Shown here one piece after another: positions 33,802-43,176 of a stretch of 64,000 nucleotides of DNA; the stretch's first letter is position 1; each line of letters opens with the position of its first letter. The DNA is taken from positions 82,750-146,749 of the forward strand of contig LUJO01000049.1 of assembly GCA_001689405.1 (NCBI GenBank), read 5' to 3'. Under the pieces are notes generated by a model. It searched no databases. It was not told where the DNA came from and worked only from the letters and a program-made list of their open reading frames with translations. The stretch is from Candidatus Homeothermus arabinoxylanisolvens (GTDB lineage: Bacteria > Bacteroidota > Bacteroidia > Bacteroidales > Muribaculaceae). Made by a program: the position numbers and the translations under genes.

Positions 33802-35763
33802 TTATTTGTCTAACGAAGCCTTGAGCTCGTCAAGCTCCATTCCTGCTATTTCCCAAAGGCTCATGGCATTGTCCAGCTTTTTTTGCAAGGAGGCGTGGCG
33901 GTCAAATATATCTCCCGCTATCTCTCCGGTCGCTATCAGACTTTCCACTTCCGCTATTTCCTTCTCCACCGCCCCTATGTTGTCCTCGGCATCCTTTACT
34001 TTACGTTCCGCTTTCTTGATGAGTTTATCTCTCTCTCGCTGTTCGGTGTATGATAGCCGTTGCTTTTCTTTGGCCGGAGTTTGTGCAGGTGCGGGTTTTG
34101 CCGTTTCAGTTTTTGCCTCTTTCATAGGTTGTGATTTTTCCAGCTCCGTAAGCGATGCCAGTTTTTTCTTCTCAAGAAATTCGTAGATACCTCCGAGACA
34201 TTCCCTTACTTTGCCGTCGCCGAATTCATATACTTTCTCGACAAGTCCGTCAAGAAACTCGCGGTCATGGCTGACTACTATTACCGTGCCGTTAAATTCC
34301 TTTATGGCTTGTTTGAGTATATCTTTGGTCGTCATGTCAAGATGGTTGGTCGGCTCATCAAGGATAAGCAGGTTGACCGGTTCCAGCAGCAGCCTTATCA
34401 TGGCAAGACGTGTTTTCTCTCCGCCTGACAGTACTTTTACTTTTTTGTCGGAAGCGGCTCCGCCGAACATGAATGCTCCAAGTATGTCACGTATCTTGGT
34501 GCGTATGTCGCCTACGGCTACGCGGTCAATCGTGTCAAATACGGTAAGTTCGCCGTCAAGCAGCTGCGCTTGGTTTTGTGCGAAATATCCTATCTTCACA
34601 TTGTGACCTATCTTAAGTGAGCCTGTGTAGGGTATTTCGTTCATTATACATTTTACAAGCGTTGATTTGCCTTCTCCGTTTTTGCCTACAAAAGCCACCT
34701 TTTCACCGCGTTTTATTGTGAACGTAGCATGGTCAAACACCTGATGTTCGCCGTATGCTTTGCCTAAGTTGTCGGCTATTATGGGATAGTCGCCCGAGCG
34801 GGGAGCGGGTGGAAATCTCAAGTTAAGGTGCGATGTGTCGACTTCATCAATCTCTATGCGGTCGATTTTTGCAAGCTGTTTTATGCGGCTTTGTACCTGT
34901 ACTGATTTTGTGGCCTTATATCTGAAACGCTCAATGAAATCCTCGGTGTCCTGTATTTGTTTTTGTTGGTTCATGTAGGCTCTGCGCTGTTGTTCAAGCC
35001 TCTCTTGACGCAGAACCACATATTTTGAGTAATTTACCGAGTAGTCATATATTTTACCGAGCGATATTTCTATCGTTCGGTTTGTCACGTTGTCAATGAA
35101 TGCACGGTCGTGGCTGACAAGCACCACGGCATTGGCTTTGGTAAGCAAAAAATTTTCGAGCCATTGTATTGACTCTATGTCAAGATGGTTTGTCGGCTCG
35201 TCGAGCAACAGTACATCAGGTTTTTTTAGCAATATCTTTGCCAGCTCGATACGCATGCGCCAACCGCCGCTGAACTCTGCCGTCGGACGGTTGAAGTCAC
35301 TTCGCCTGAAGCCGAGACCCGTCAGCGTCTTCTCTATTTCGGCCTCCCCGTTGTCGCTGTCCTCCAAAGCAAGACGTTCGGTAAGGGTGGTTATGCGGTC
35401 TATAAGTTTCTGATAATCGGGAGAGTCATAGTCGCTGCGCGATGCGATTTCGTTGTTGCACCGGTCAAACTCGTCATGAAGTTTCTTTATGTCGGAGAAA
35501 GCCGTTCTCGCTTCTTCTATAACGGTAAGCGAGTCGTTGATGGTCATGTGCTGGGGTAAGTATCCTATACTTACTCCCTGAGGCACTGACACGGAGCCGG
35601 AAGTGGGGCGTTGTATTCCGGCTATGATTTTCAACATTGTAGATTTACCTGCTCCGTTTTTGCCCACGAGGGCTATCTTGTCTTTTTTGTTTATAACGTA
35701 ATTGATATTGTCAAATAGGCTCTTGGCGCTGAACTCTACCGACAAGTTGTTTATTGCAATCAT
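33802..35763 (-). CDS. ABC-F family ATPase (YheS/Uup-like)
   Basis: 653 residues, two soluble ABC domains: Walker A GKNGAGKST and GKNGEGKST, signatures FSGGWRMRIEL and LSGGEKTRLAM, Walker B VLLLDEPTNHLD and LLILDEPTNHLD. An ABC-F linker lies between (about 245-310) and a Lys/Glu-rich C-terminal extension with coiled coil spans about 545-653. The first signature (SGGWRMR) and the C-terminal domain are typical of YheS/Uup-type members, which act on translating ribosomes. Distinct from EttA at 16.4 kb. It heads an apparent transcript with the M13 peptidase and two HU-fold genes. Confidence 0.92.
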   Translation of the reverse strand: MIAINNLSVEFSAKSLFDNINYVINKKDKIALVGKNGAGKSTMLKIIAGIQRPTSGSVSVPQGVSIGYLPQHMTINDSLTVIEEARTAFSDIKKLHDEFDRCNNEIASRSDYDSPDYQKLIDRITTLTERLALEDSDNGEAEIEKTLTGLGFRRSDFNRPTAEFSGGWRMRIELAKILLKKPDVLLLDEPTNHLDIESIQWLENFLLTKANAVVLVSHDRAFIDNVTNRTIEISLGKIYDYSVNYSKYVVLRQERLEQQRRAYMNQQKQIQDTEDFIERFRYKATKSVQVQSRIKQLAKIDRIEIDEVDTSHLNLRFPPAPRSGDYPIIADNLGKAYGEHQVFDHATFTIKRGEKVAFVGKNGEGKSTLVKCIMNEIPYTGSLKIGHNVKIGYFAQNQAQLLDGELTVFDTIDRVAVGDIRTKIRDILGAFMFGGAASDKKVKVLSGGEKTRLAMIRLLLEPVNLLILDEPTNHLDMTTKDILKQAIKEFNGTVIVVSHDREFLDGLVEKVYEFGDGKVRECLGGIYEFLEKKKLASLTELEKSQPMKEAKTETAKPAPAQTPAKEKQRLSYTEQRERDKLIKKAERKVKDAEDNIGAVEKEIAEVESLIATGEIAGDIFDRHASLQKKLDNAMSLWEIAGMELDELKASLDK

Positions 35764-35792
35764 TCAGTCGTTCATTATATACTGTCAACTTA

Positions 35793-35800
35793 CAAAGTTA
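35793..35800 (-). promoter_or_regulatory. -7 element upstream of the ABC-F/M13/HU operon
   Basis: Minus strand TAACTTTG (35800-35793), about 29 nt before the ABC-F start. No -33 TTTG at standard distance. Confidence 0.5.
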
Positions 35801-35853
35801 ACATTTAGTCATAGCACGACATTGCACGTTAACATTATTTTAAGAAATACGTT

Positions 35854-37149
35854 CTATTTAATAGTGTTTGACGATAGTTTGTCCGTGTAGTACCGGCGAA
35901 GTGCGCTCCACGGGTAGTACGGCGCCGTATATGTATCCACCGGCAGACGTACTTCACGCTCGTTCAGCATGACTTTTACAAGTACTTCATCGGGATTGAC
36001 GGAGCCCTCGGGACGGTAAAATATCATCTGTATGTTTGCCGCCATAGGTATGACAAGATAGTCGCGCCATATCTCTCCCAAATCTTCGAGGTCATTTATT
36101 TCGCGTCCGTAATCGTCTATCTCCATGAGTACGGCCAAGGGCAGTACCACTCCGTCATGTCCGTAGCGCAGGTTGGCGCTTGTATTTGATGACACCATGG
36201 CCGTGTCCGCGCTTTCTATGATGTTGGTAAGCAGGTTGCCTTGTATATAGGGCACTATGTTTTCCGTAATTTTAGAGTTGCCGCCGTGAATGAACCACTT
36301 CGCATTGCGGCACAGCCACCGCTGGTGTATCTCTTCCGGTGTGAATACTTCTTCGAGCAACCATTCACGGCCTATATGGCTCTGGTCATTGGCAAGAACG
36401 GGAAACAGGTCGTTGAACAGTGCCTTCATGTCGATACTGTCGGCTGCAAATTTTGGATCATCAATCAATTTATTGATAAAATCACCTTTGTTTGCGTGGC
36501 GCTTGCTGAATTTCTTATATGCAGTACGGGTGCCGTGGCTGCGTTTTGCTTTTATGGTATCATGGTCGAGATTCATGTAGTGCATGTCGGCACGGCTTGC
36601 ATCGCTTGTTATTTTAAGTGACGGGTTGGCCGTGTGCAGGGCGTCAAGCCCGTTGAGCATAGACAATATGCAACGTTCGACTATTGTGGAGCGTGCATTT
36701 ACATAAGCGTCGGTCATGAAAATCTCCGGATAGTTCTCTGCCATGCGCCTTGCTATGGCTTTGTGTTGTAAAGCGCCTCGGTCTGACAGATCGCCTCCGC
36801 GGTTTTCGGCTGTGGGACAGAAGTCGCGTACATGGTCGAGCACACGTTGGCCGAGAGGGGTGAGCCGTCTGTTTCGTTCGGCGATTTCGAGTATTTCTAC
36901 TGAACGGGTATATTGTTTCTCATCAATAAGATAGCGGCTTCCGTGGCGGCCGTAGTGTTCAAGATGAAACGGCACATATCCTTTAGGCGCCGGAGTCTGA
37001 CGCGGAGCCACGTTGTCAAGATAAGGATATGCAAAATAGTTGCTCGCGTGCTGATGAGCGGTGATTTCTGTCGAATAATCCTTCGTCTGTGCGGTTGCGG
37101 CGGTGAGGCAACTTGCCGCAAGCAATAATAAATTCAGTCTGATATTCAT
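35854..37149 (-). CDS. Secreted histidine-type phosphatase (MINPP/acid phosphatase-like)
   Basis: 431 residues: signal peptide (1-20) and a histidine phosphatase clade 2-like domain. The phosphate-binding motif is EHYGRHGSRYL (RHGxR, about residues 65-75) and the proton-donor region is RYGHDGVVLPL (HD, about 330). The layout and the RHGSRY sequence recall multiple inositol polyphosphate phosphatases of gut Bacteroidetes, but MINPP enzymes usually have an HAE motif where this has HDG, which is the acid phosphatase pattern. It should remove phosphate from exported or dietary phosphomonoesters, possibly phytate. Starts 30 bp after the LuxR-type regulator gene. Confidence 0.85.
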   Translation of the reverse strand: MNIRLNLLLLAASCLTAATAQTKDYSTEITAHQHASNYFAYPYLDNVAPRQTPAPKGYVPFHLEHYGRHGSRYLIDEKQYTRSVEILEIAERNRRLTPLGQRVLDHVRDFCPTAENRGGDLSDRGALQHKAIARRMAENYPEIFMTDAYVNARSTIVERCILSMLNGLDALHTANPSLKITSDASRADMHYMNLDHDTIKAKRSHGTRTAYKKFSKRHANKGDFINKLIDDPKFAADSIDMKALFNDLFPVLANDQSHIGREWLLEEVFTPEEIHQRWLCRNAKWFIHGGNSKITENIVPYIQGNLLTNIIESADTAMVSSNTSANLRYGHDGVVLPLAVLMEIDDYGREINDLEDLGEIWRDYLVIPMAANIQMIFYRPEGSVNPDEVLVKVMLNEREVRLPVDTYTAPYYPWSALRRYYTDKLSSNTIK

Positions 37150-37179
37150 GGATAATAATCGGTTTATATGGTAATGTAA

Positions 37180-37707
37180 TTATAAATTTAAGTCGGATTC
37201 ATTTATGTAGCCGTTCATCATTGCGTATACGCTAAGTCCCGACACACTCCTTATGCCGAGTTTTGCGGTGATATTTTTGCGGTGCGACAATACCGTATTG
37301 AAACTTATGTTCAGCTTGTCAGCTATCTCTTTGTTTATAAGTCCCATTGCTACAAGGCGAAGCACATCAATCTCACGTTGTGTGAGTTCGGCCGATTGGG
37401 CCGTATCCTGAAGCTTCCGCACGTTTATAAATTCGCGCAGCTGTTCTAAAATGTCCGATTCACAGCTGTTTATGTGCAACATGCCTTTGCCGTCGCCCGC
37501 GACAATGGTCCTTGTGCGTCGCATGGCATAAAAATCTATGTTGCGGCAATATGCTACAGGCGATACGATATAGAGCGTCGACGGTGTGTCGACTGCGTCA
37601 GGCGTTGTCTCCGATAATATATCGACATCGATATCGAAATAATTTAAGAACAGATAGCGCAGGCCTATGGCTTGTAGCGTGTCGTCAAGCTGCAGGGCTA
37701 TATTCAT
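37180..37707 (-). CDS. LuxR/NarL-type transcriptional regulator with degenerate N-terminal domain
   Basis: 175 residues. The C-terminal HTH (about 108-165) is clear: LTQREIDVLRLVAMGLINKE, IADKLNISFNTVLSHRKNITAKL. The N-terminal ~100 residues have receiver-like length and strands but no phosphoacceptor Asp in the expected strand-3 position and no conserved Lys, so phosphorylation is unlikely. It starts 3 bp after the stop of the RIC-like gene and is surely co-transcribed. In Bacteroidales such gene pairs recur; targets unknown. Confidence 0.88.
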   Translation of the reverse strand: MNIALQLDDTLQAIGLRYLFLNYFDIDVDILSETTPDAVDTPSTLYIVSPVAYCRNIDFYAMRRTRTIVAGDGKGMLHINSCESDILEQLREFINVRKLQDTAQSAELTQREIDVLRLVAMGLINKEIADKLNISFNTVLSHRKNITAKLGIRSVSGLSVYAMMNGYINESDLNL

Positions 37708-37710
37708 GGC

Positions 37711-38394
37711 TTATCGGTTTTTGTTTTGTTGCAATGAACGGCTGACAGGAAGCAATATGCGGTTGCGTATGCGGTTGTTTTGCCTGAGGTCTTTTTCCAG
37801 AGTCACTATGGCTACGATGACGCCGTAGCATAAGTTCAGGTCATAGTCGCCTGACAAGTGCTTTATAAACATACTTTTCAGGTCATTCAGCTTGTCTTCG
37901 ACGAGAGTCTCCTCTTCGTGCTCTATGGGCGTATCGCAGGGTGTGCCGTTGGCTAAGGCGAGGATTGCCGGGAACCATTCTTTTGTGTCACGATCTATTC
38001 TTGCCATAAGGTCGTTTTCAAGCCCTTGGTAAAACTTCAGCATGAGCTCGAGGTTGCTGTTGCCGTCGCCGGCCGAGTTGAGCAGCATGGTGAAGTGGCG
38101 CCGTATGTTGGGCAGCTGAAACCTGCTGTAATACGCATTGGTCTTGACGAGATAGTCTATTATTTCCGAAGCTTTGAAACCACGCAATTTTTCTTCCGGG
38201 AAATAACCTTCGTTGATAAACGTATTGAGTATGGCGAGAAAAAAATCCGTGTCAAGCTTGTGTACGCGGCATACTGCGTCGACTGTTGCATCGCCGGTGC
38301 CGAGATTTATGCCGAACCGGTTTATTACCGGTATGACCGATGTCTCGTTGGCTATTACATCGGCTAGTCTTGTTTCGCTATATATAAGTGCCAT
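37711..38394 (-). CDS. RIC/hemerythrin-like protein with ScdA N-terminal domain and few iron ligands
   Basis: 227 residues. The first ~60 residues fit the ScdA_N/DUF542 type domain (LADVIANETSVIPVINRFGINLGTG, CRVHKLDTDFFLAILNTF). The remaining four-helix region follows the plan of YtfE/RIC di-iron proteins (YYSRFQLPNIRRH ... KEWFPAILAL ... IEHEEETL). Most ligand histidines of active RIC proteins are missing: Arg at the first, no HxxxH pair, Asp in place of the His before the EE/EW segment. So it may not hold a diiron site and could act as a sensor or partner of the downstream LuxR regulator. That is inference. It starts 35 bp after the cyclo-ligase gene. Confidence 0.75.
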   Translation of the reverse strand: MALIYSETRLADVIANETSVIPVINRFGINLGTGDATVDAVCRVHKLDTDFFLAILNTFINEGYFPEEKLRGFKASEIIDYLVKTNAYYSRFQLPNIRRHFTMLLNSAGDGNSNLELMLKFYQGLENDLMARIDRDTKEWFPAILALANGTPCDTPIEHEEETLVEDKLNDLKSMFIKHLSGDYDLNLCYGVIVAIVTLEKDLRQNNRIRNRILLPVSRSLQQNKNR

Positions 38395-38429
38395 TGTTCT
38401 GATTTGTGATGGTGACCGGTATGAGCTTT

Positions 38430-38984
38430 TTATTCCCGGTGTTTTACGGTTATTAAATGTGACTGGGTTATGACGATGTCCACACCTATATCATGGGGTT
38501 CGGTGTCTATTTCGTCGACCAGCTGAAAGTCATAGCCTACGCCTATTTTTGTGGCGCGCGACCCCGACAGCAGACGGTCATAGTAGCCTTTGCCCCGGCC
38601 TACGCGGTTGCCGTTGCGATCATAGGCCACGGCCGGCACTACAATCATCTCTATGTTGTCTATGTCTTCTATGTCGCTTCCGACAGGCTCTTCGATGTGA
38701 AATGCTCCATATTGCAGCCGTGAGCGGTCATATGGCAGCACCTCAAGATTTACTCCGTTGACTCTGGGCAGGAAAAAATGCTTGCGCTCGTGCCACCTGT
38801 CGATAAACTCTATGGTGGAAAGCTCGTCGGGCAACGAGTGATACATCAGTATCTTGTCGGCAAGCAGAAATGCTGCCGAATTTTCAAGTACTGCGAAAAC
38901 CGACTTGGCGGCTTCTTTGCGTTCATTGTCGGAAAGCAACGCTTTCTGTGCCTTAACCCGGCGCCTTATTTCTTCCTTTTTCAT
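38430..38984 (-). CDS. 5-formyltetrahydrofolate cyclo-ligase
   Basis: 184 residues. The family motif YDRNGNRVGRGKGYYDRLL, with the ATP-binding Arg/Lys/Gly loop, lies near residue 125; LMYHSLPDELST and VPAVAYDR are also typical. It uses ATP to convert 5-formyl-THF to 5,10-methenyl-THF in the cytoplasm. Placed 14 bp after the S41 peptidase gene in the same orientation. Confidence 0.95.
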   Translation of the reverse strand: MKKEEIRRRVKAQKALLSDNERKEAAKSVFAVLENSAAFLLADKILMYHSLPDELSTIEFIDRWHERKHFFLPRVNGVNLEVLPYDRSRLQYGAFHIEEPVGSDIEDIDNIEMIVVPAVAYDRNGNRVGRGKGYYDRLLSGSRATKIGVGYDFQLVDEIDTEPHDIGVDIVITQSHLITVKHRE

Positions 38985-38998
38985 CGGTGTATTGATTA

Positions 38999-40636
38999 TT
39001 ATTCATCAGGTTTTTCAGCCGGCGAAATCGGTACCGAAGCATGACCGCTGTTTAATTCGGACAATGCTTTAAGCACCGTGACATCATCGGTATTGGCGAC
39101 TTGGTAATAGTATTCGCGTCCGAGAATGTCGCTTGCTATCAAAGCCTTCAGGAAATTAACAATCAAGTCTTGCGAAATGTTGATGTAATACCATCTTGCC
39201 GGTATGCCGTTGCGTGACGCATAGTTTACAAACTGTATGAGCAGCTCTTCATTGTCTGGGAGCTTGGCAAGCAATTGCTTAAGGTCCTTGGCCGACGAAA
39301 GCGCCTCGCGGTTGCAGTCGCTGTACTCGAATGCAAATTTCTGCAACAGTCCGGCATTCACTACATTAATATAGTAGTTGGTCACTCCTGATGTGTCGTT
39401 AGGTACAAATACGTCGGGCATGATGCCTCCGCCTCCATAGACCGTACGGCCTGTGGCAGTGGTAAACTGAAGATCTTCGTTGAACTTGATGCTGTCGGAG
39501 TTGTAGAACTCGCCATGCTCGTAGCGGTCCACAATCTCTTTTTCGTAGGCGTTGCGGTTGCCCAGCTTGTAATCTTTCTGTATGCAGCGTCCCGACGGCG
39601 TATAGTAGCGCGATACGGTAAGTCTTATGGCACTGCTGTCGGGGAGTGTTGTCTGACGCTGTACGAGACCTTTGCCAAACGAGCGTCGTCCTACTATAAG
39701 GGCTCGGTCATTGTCCTGCATGGCGCCTGCGAAAATTTCGCTCGCACTTGCCGAGTACTCGTCGAGCAGTACCACCAGCTCGTCGTTTTGGAACGAACCA
39801 GTGCCGTCGCTGAATACTTTGGCGTCCTCCATGCCTTCGCGTCCGCGAGTAAAGACGATAGGCGAGTTGGCCGGTAAAAATTCGTTGGCCATGTAGATTG
39901 CCATTTCGAGAAAGCCTCCGGTATTGCCTCGCAGGTCCACGATATAGCGCTCGGCGCCTTCCGCTTTCAGTTTTACAAGTCCGGTGAGGAATTCATCGCG
40001 TGTCGTGCGGCCGAATTTGTTTACTTTAATGTAGCCTGTCGTGTCGTCGATCATGTAGGCGGCGTCGACCGAGTTGACGGGTATGTCGCCGCGGGTGACT
40101 TCAAACGACAGTATTTTCTTCGTGTTGTTGCGCTTTACCCCGAGTTTTACCTTCGTGCCTTTTTCTCCGCGCAGCATTTTCATGATTTCCGTATTGGGTA
40201 TGTTCATGCCGGCTACTGCGGAGTCATTGATGGTCATTATACGGTCGCCGGCCATAAGTCCTATCTTTTCCGACGGTCCTCCCGGTATGACTTCATTGAC
40301 GGTGACGGTGTCGGTAAGCATGGTAAATGATATGCCAATGCCGCTGAATGAACCCTCAAGGTCTTCATTGACAGCCTGAAGCTCTTTGGCGGGTATATAA
40401 GTGGAGTGGGGGTCGAGGTTTGACAGCAGGTCGGGGAACGTACGTTCGAGAAGCGAGTCTATGTCAACTTCATCGACATACTCGTCTTTTATAAGGTCAA
40501 GGACTTCCGCCAATTTGCGTTCGCCTTCGGTCGAGTAGCTGTTGGACCCGAATTTTATGCCTATCCATATACCGCCTGTCAAAGCTATCGCTACCACTAA
40601 CGGGTACCATGCAAGCGGATTTTTCAGTTGTTTCAT
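38999..40636 (-). CDS. S41 family C-terminal processing peptidase with PDZ domain
   Basis: 545 residues: N-terminal membrane anchor/signal (about 12-30), PDZ domain (about 90-175; SFSGIGISFTMLTD, GGPSEKIGLMAGDRI), and the S41 protease domain with the substrate loop DLRGNTGGFLEMA, catalytic Ser in DEYSASASEIFAGA (about residue 297) and Lys in GRRSFGKGLVQ (about 322). A further ~120 residues follow. CtpA-type proteases trim or degrade periplasmic proteins, including wall hydrolases. It lies 22 bp after the dCMP deaminase gene. No tail-recognition partner is nearby. Confidence 0.95.
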   Translation of the reverse strand: MKQLKNPLAWYPLVVAIALTGGIWIGIKFGSNSYSTEGERKLAEVLDLIKDEYVDEVDIDSLLERTFPDLLSNLDPHSTYIPAKELQAVNEDLEGSFSGIGISFTMLTDTVTVNEVIPGGPSEKIGLMAGDRIMTINDSAVAGMNIPNTEIMKMLRGEKGTKVKLGVKRNNTKKILSFEVTRGDIPVNSVDAAYMIDDTTGYIKVNKFGRTTRDEFLTGLVKLKAEGAERYIVDLRGNTGGFLEMAIYMANEFLPANSPIVFTRGREGMEDAKVFSDGTGSFQNDELVVLLDEYSASASEIFAGAMQDNDRALIVGRRSFGKGLVQRQTTLPDSSAIRLTVSRYYTPSGRCIQKDYKLGNRNAYEKEIVDRYEHGEFYNSDSIKFNEDLQFTTATGRTVYGGGGIMPDVFVPNDTSGVTNYYINVVNAGLLQKFAFEYSDCNREALSSAKDLKQLLAKLPDNEELLIQFVNYASRNGIPARWYYINISQDLIVNFLKALIASDILGREYYYQVANTDDVTVLKALSELNSGHASVPISPAEKPDE

Positions 40637-40658
40637 TTTTATTGATAAAATGTAGTCG

Positions 40659-41090
40659 TCAGTCTATATCTGAAAGGTGTTCGCATTCCACTCCGGCGCG
40701 GCGCAAGACTTCAAGGCCGTCCTGAATGCGGTACAGGTCGTTGTAGACCACACGTCTTATACCGGCCTGTATGATCAGCTTGCTGCACTCAAGACACGGC
40801 GATGCCGTTATGTACAGTGTCGAGCCTTCGCTGCTGTTGCCACTGCGTGCCACTTTTGTTATGGCATTGGCTTCTGCGTGCAGTACGTAGGGCTTTGTTT
40901 TGCCTTCATCGTCCTCGCATATGTTTTCAAAACCCGCGGGTGTGCCGTTGTATCCGTCGGAAATTATCATCTGGTCCTTGACAAGAATCGCCCCTACCTT
41001 GCGCCGCTGGCAGTATGAATTTTCGGCCCATATGCGTGCCATGCGCAGATAGCGCTTGTCAAGCAAGCATTGTTTCTCTTTCTGGTTCAT
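40659..41090 (-). CDS. Deoxycytidylate (dCMP) deaminase
   Basis: 143 residues, full family length. Zinc-binding motifs: HAEANAIT (His and catalytic Glu, about residue 70) and SPCLECSKLI (two Cys, about 98). It deaminates dCMP to dUMP for thymidylate synthesis. First gene after a consensus -7 element; the S41 peptidase, cyclo-ligase and following genes continue on the same strand and may share its transcript. Confidence 0.95.
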   Translation of the reverse strand: MNQKEKQCLLDKRYLRMARIWAENSYCQRRKVGAILVKDQMIISDGYNGTPAGFENICEDDEGKTKPYVLHAEANAITKVARSGNSSEGSTLYITASPCLECSKLIIQAGIRRVVYNDLYRIQDGLEVLRRAGVECEHLSDID

Positions 41091-41114
41091 TTTAAATGAC
41101 TATAGTCTATCGTG

Positions 41115-41122
41115 CAAAGTTA
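41115..41122 (-). promoter_or_regulatory. -7 element of the dCMP deaminase promoter
   Basis: Minus strand TAACTTTG (41122-41115), 24 nt before the ATG at 41090. It could drive the run dCMP deaminase, S41 peptidase, cyclo-ligase, RIC-like, LuxR, phosphatase. Confidence 0.55.
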
Positions 41123-41200
41123 CGCAATTAATTTTAATAATAAACATTAATCTGTCTAAAGTCGTTCAATGAAAATATAACGGTTCATTTTTTACTATTT

Positions 41201-43165
41201 ATGCACGGATTGACGAAATCTACTGTTTCCGCCTCTGTCCATAAAGTCACGGCAATGGCTCTGTTGGTCACGATAGGGATTGTGTTTGGTGATATAGGCA
41301 CATCTCCGCTTTACGTGATGAAGACTATATTGCATACCGGCGACAGAATCGATGCCGACTACATAACGGGTGCGGTGTCTTGTATAATATGGACTCTTAC
41401 ATTGCAGACCACTGTAAAATATGTACTCATAGCGTTGCGTGCCGACAATAAGGGCGAGGGCGGTATTCTTGCCCTGTATGCCTTGATAAGGCGGCTCCGT
41501 TTCAAGTGGCTGTATGTCTTGGCTGCCATAGGCGCCAGCACGCTTATTGCCGACGGAGTCATCACGCCGGCTGTGACTATTACGTCGGCTATCGAAGGTC
41601 TGCGGGCCATTGAGCCTGATGCTCCCGTAGTGCCTGTCGTACTTTTTATAATCACTCTTGTCTTTGTCGTACAGCAGTTTGGCTCTAAGGCTATAGGACG
41701 CCTTTTCGGTCCGTTTATGCTTGCGTGGTTTCTTATGCTCGGTGTGCTCGGCGCTCTGTGCATAGGCGAATATTCCGGCATATTGCGTGCTTTCAACCCC
41801 GTGTATGCCGTAAAGCTTCTTGTCGATTATCCCGGATGGTTCCTTATACTCGGCGCTGTGTTTTTATGTACTACAGGAGCCGAGGCTCTGTACTCCGATC
41901 TGGGCCATTGCGGACGGTTGAATATAACGGTGTCGTGGTTATTTGTAAAAATAATGCTGATACTTAATTATCTCGGTCAGGGAGCATGGATCGTATCGCG
42001 GCTTCATGACGGAGCGGTCGGCGGCAATCCGTTTTACATGATAATGCCCTCATGGTTTCTTCCAGTAGGTATATTCATGTCGACCGGAGCGGCCATCATA
42101 GCAAGTCAGGCATTGCTTAGCGGGTCTTTCACGATATTCAGTGAAGCCATGAATCTCGGATTTTGGCCGAGGCTCCGTATTAATTATCCGACCAATCTTA
42201 AAGGTCAGCTGTATATCCCGGTGGTTAATACGGCGCTTTATGCAGGATGTGTGGCTACGGTACTTATTTTCGGCTCTTCCGACCGTATGGAGGCCGCTTA
42301 TGGTCTTGCCATAACCGTAACCATGCTCATGACCACGGTGCTCCTTGCTTTTTACTTACGGCAAAAAGGCGTGTCGCTATGGGTCGTGGCTCTGTTCACT
42401 GTCGTCTATACGGTCATAGAGGGCGCATTCTTTGCCGCCAACGCCTTTAAGTTTATGCACGGCGGTTGGTTTACCGTGCTTATCGCGGGAGTGGTGTGTG
42501 CGGTGATGCTTATATGGCGCAGAGCCAAACTGATACGTGACAAGTATATAGAATACATGAATATCGAGGACTATCGTGAGATTATAGCCGATATTAAAGC
42601 CGATAACGCCATTCCCGAATATGCAGCAAATCTTGTATTCATATCAAGGTCGGCATCGTCACGCATGGTTGAGCGTAAGCTGCTGTATTCTATAATAAAC
42701 AAGCAGCCTAAAAGGGCTGATCATTACTGGCTCCTTAGGATAGAGTATGTCGACACCCCCGACACACTTGAATATGACTGTGACGTGATAATACCCGATA
42801 CACTTATCAGCGTAAACCTGCGTATCGGATTTCGGGTAAGGCCGCAGGTAAGCGTGTATTTACGTCAGATAGTTGAAGATCTTGTGGCTGACGGAACGAT
42901 AAGTCTTACAAGTCGCTATCCGTCGCTGCGCAAACACGGCATTGCCGGAAATTTCCGTTTTGTTATAATTCACCGCATATTTTCGGCATCGAGCTGCTGC
43001 GAAGGTAAAGACCGCTTGCTCATGACGCTTTACGCACTGTTGCGGCGGCTCGGTATAAGTGATGAGAAAGCTCTTGGTCTTGATACAAGCAACCTTACGG
43101 TGGAAAATGTGCCTCTTATCATAAATAACAAAGTGTCGCGGCGCATAACACGGGCAGGCTATTGA
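41201..43165 (+). CDS. kup: Kup-type potassium uptake transporter
   Basis: 654 residues: about 12 membrane spans in the first 450 residues and a cytoplasmic C-terminal domain of about 200. Family marks: GDIGTSPLYVMKTI (about residue 30), ALRADNKGEGGILALYALI and DGVITPAVTITSAIEGL. Kup proteins bring in K+ with H+ symport. K+ supply is relevant to the K+-dependent pyrophosphatase at 13.1 kb, but the two are not linked in the sequence. No consensus -7 element was found directly upstream. Confidence 0.96.
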   Translation: MHGLTKSTVSASVHKVTAMALLVTIGIVFGDIGTSPLYVMKTILHTGDRIDADYITGAVSCIIWTLTLQTTVKYVLIALRADNKGEGGILALYALIRRLRFKWLYVLAAIGASTLIADGVITPAVTITSAIEGLRAIEPDAPVVPVVLFIITLVFVVQQFGSKAIGRLFGPFMLAWFLMLGVLGALCIGEYSGILRAFNPVYAVKLLVDYPGWFLILGAVFLCTTGAEALYSDLGHCGRLNITVSWLFVKIMLILNYLGQGAWIVSRLHDGAVGGNPFYMIMPSWFLPVGIFMSTGAAIIASQALLSGSFTIFSEAMNLGFWPRLRINYPTNLKGQLYIPVVNTALYAGCVATVLIFGSSDRMEAAYGLAITVTMLMTTVLLAFYLRQKGVSLWVVALFTVVYTVIEGAFFAANAFKFMHGGWFTVLIAGVVCAVMLIWRRAKLIRDKYIEYMNIEDYREIIADIKADNAIPEYAANLVFISRSASSRMVERKLLYSIINKQPKRADHYWLLRIEYVDTPDTLEYDCDVIIPDTLISVNLRIGFRVRPQVSVYLRQIVEDLVADGTISLTSRYPSLRKHGIAGNFRFVIIHRIFSASSCCEGKDRLLMTLYALLRRLGISDEKALGLDTSNLTVENVPLIINNKVSRRITRAGY

Positions 43166-43176
43166 TGCTGTCGCGG

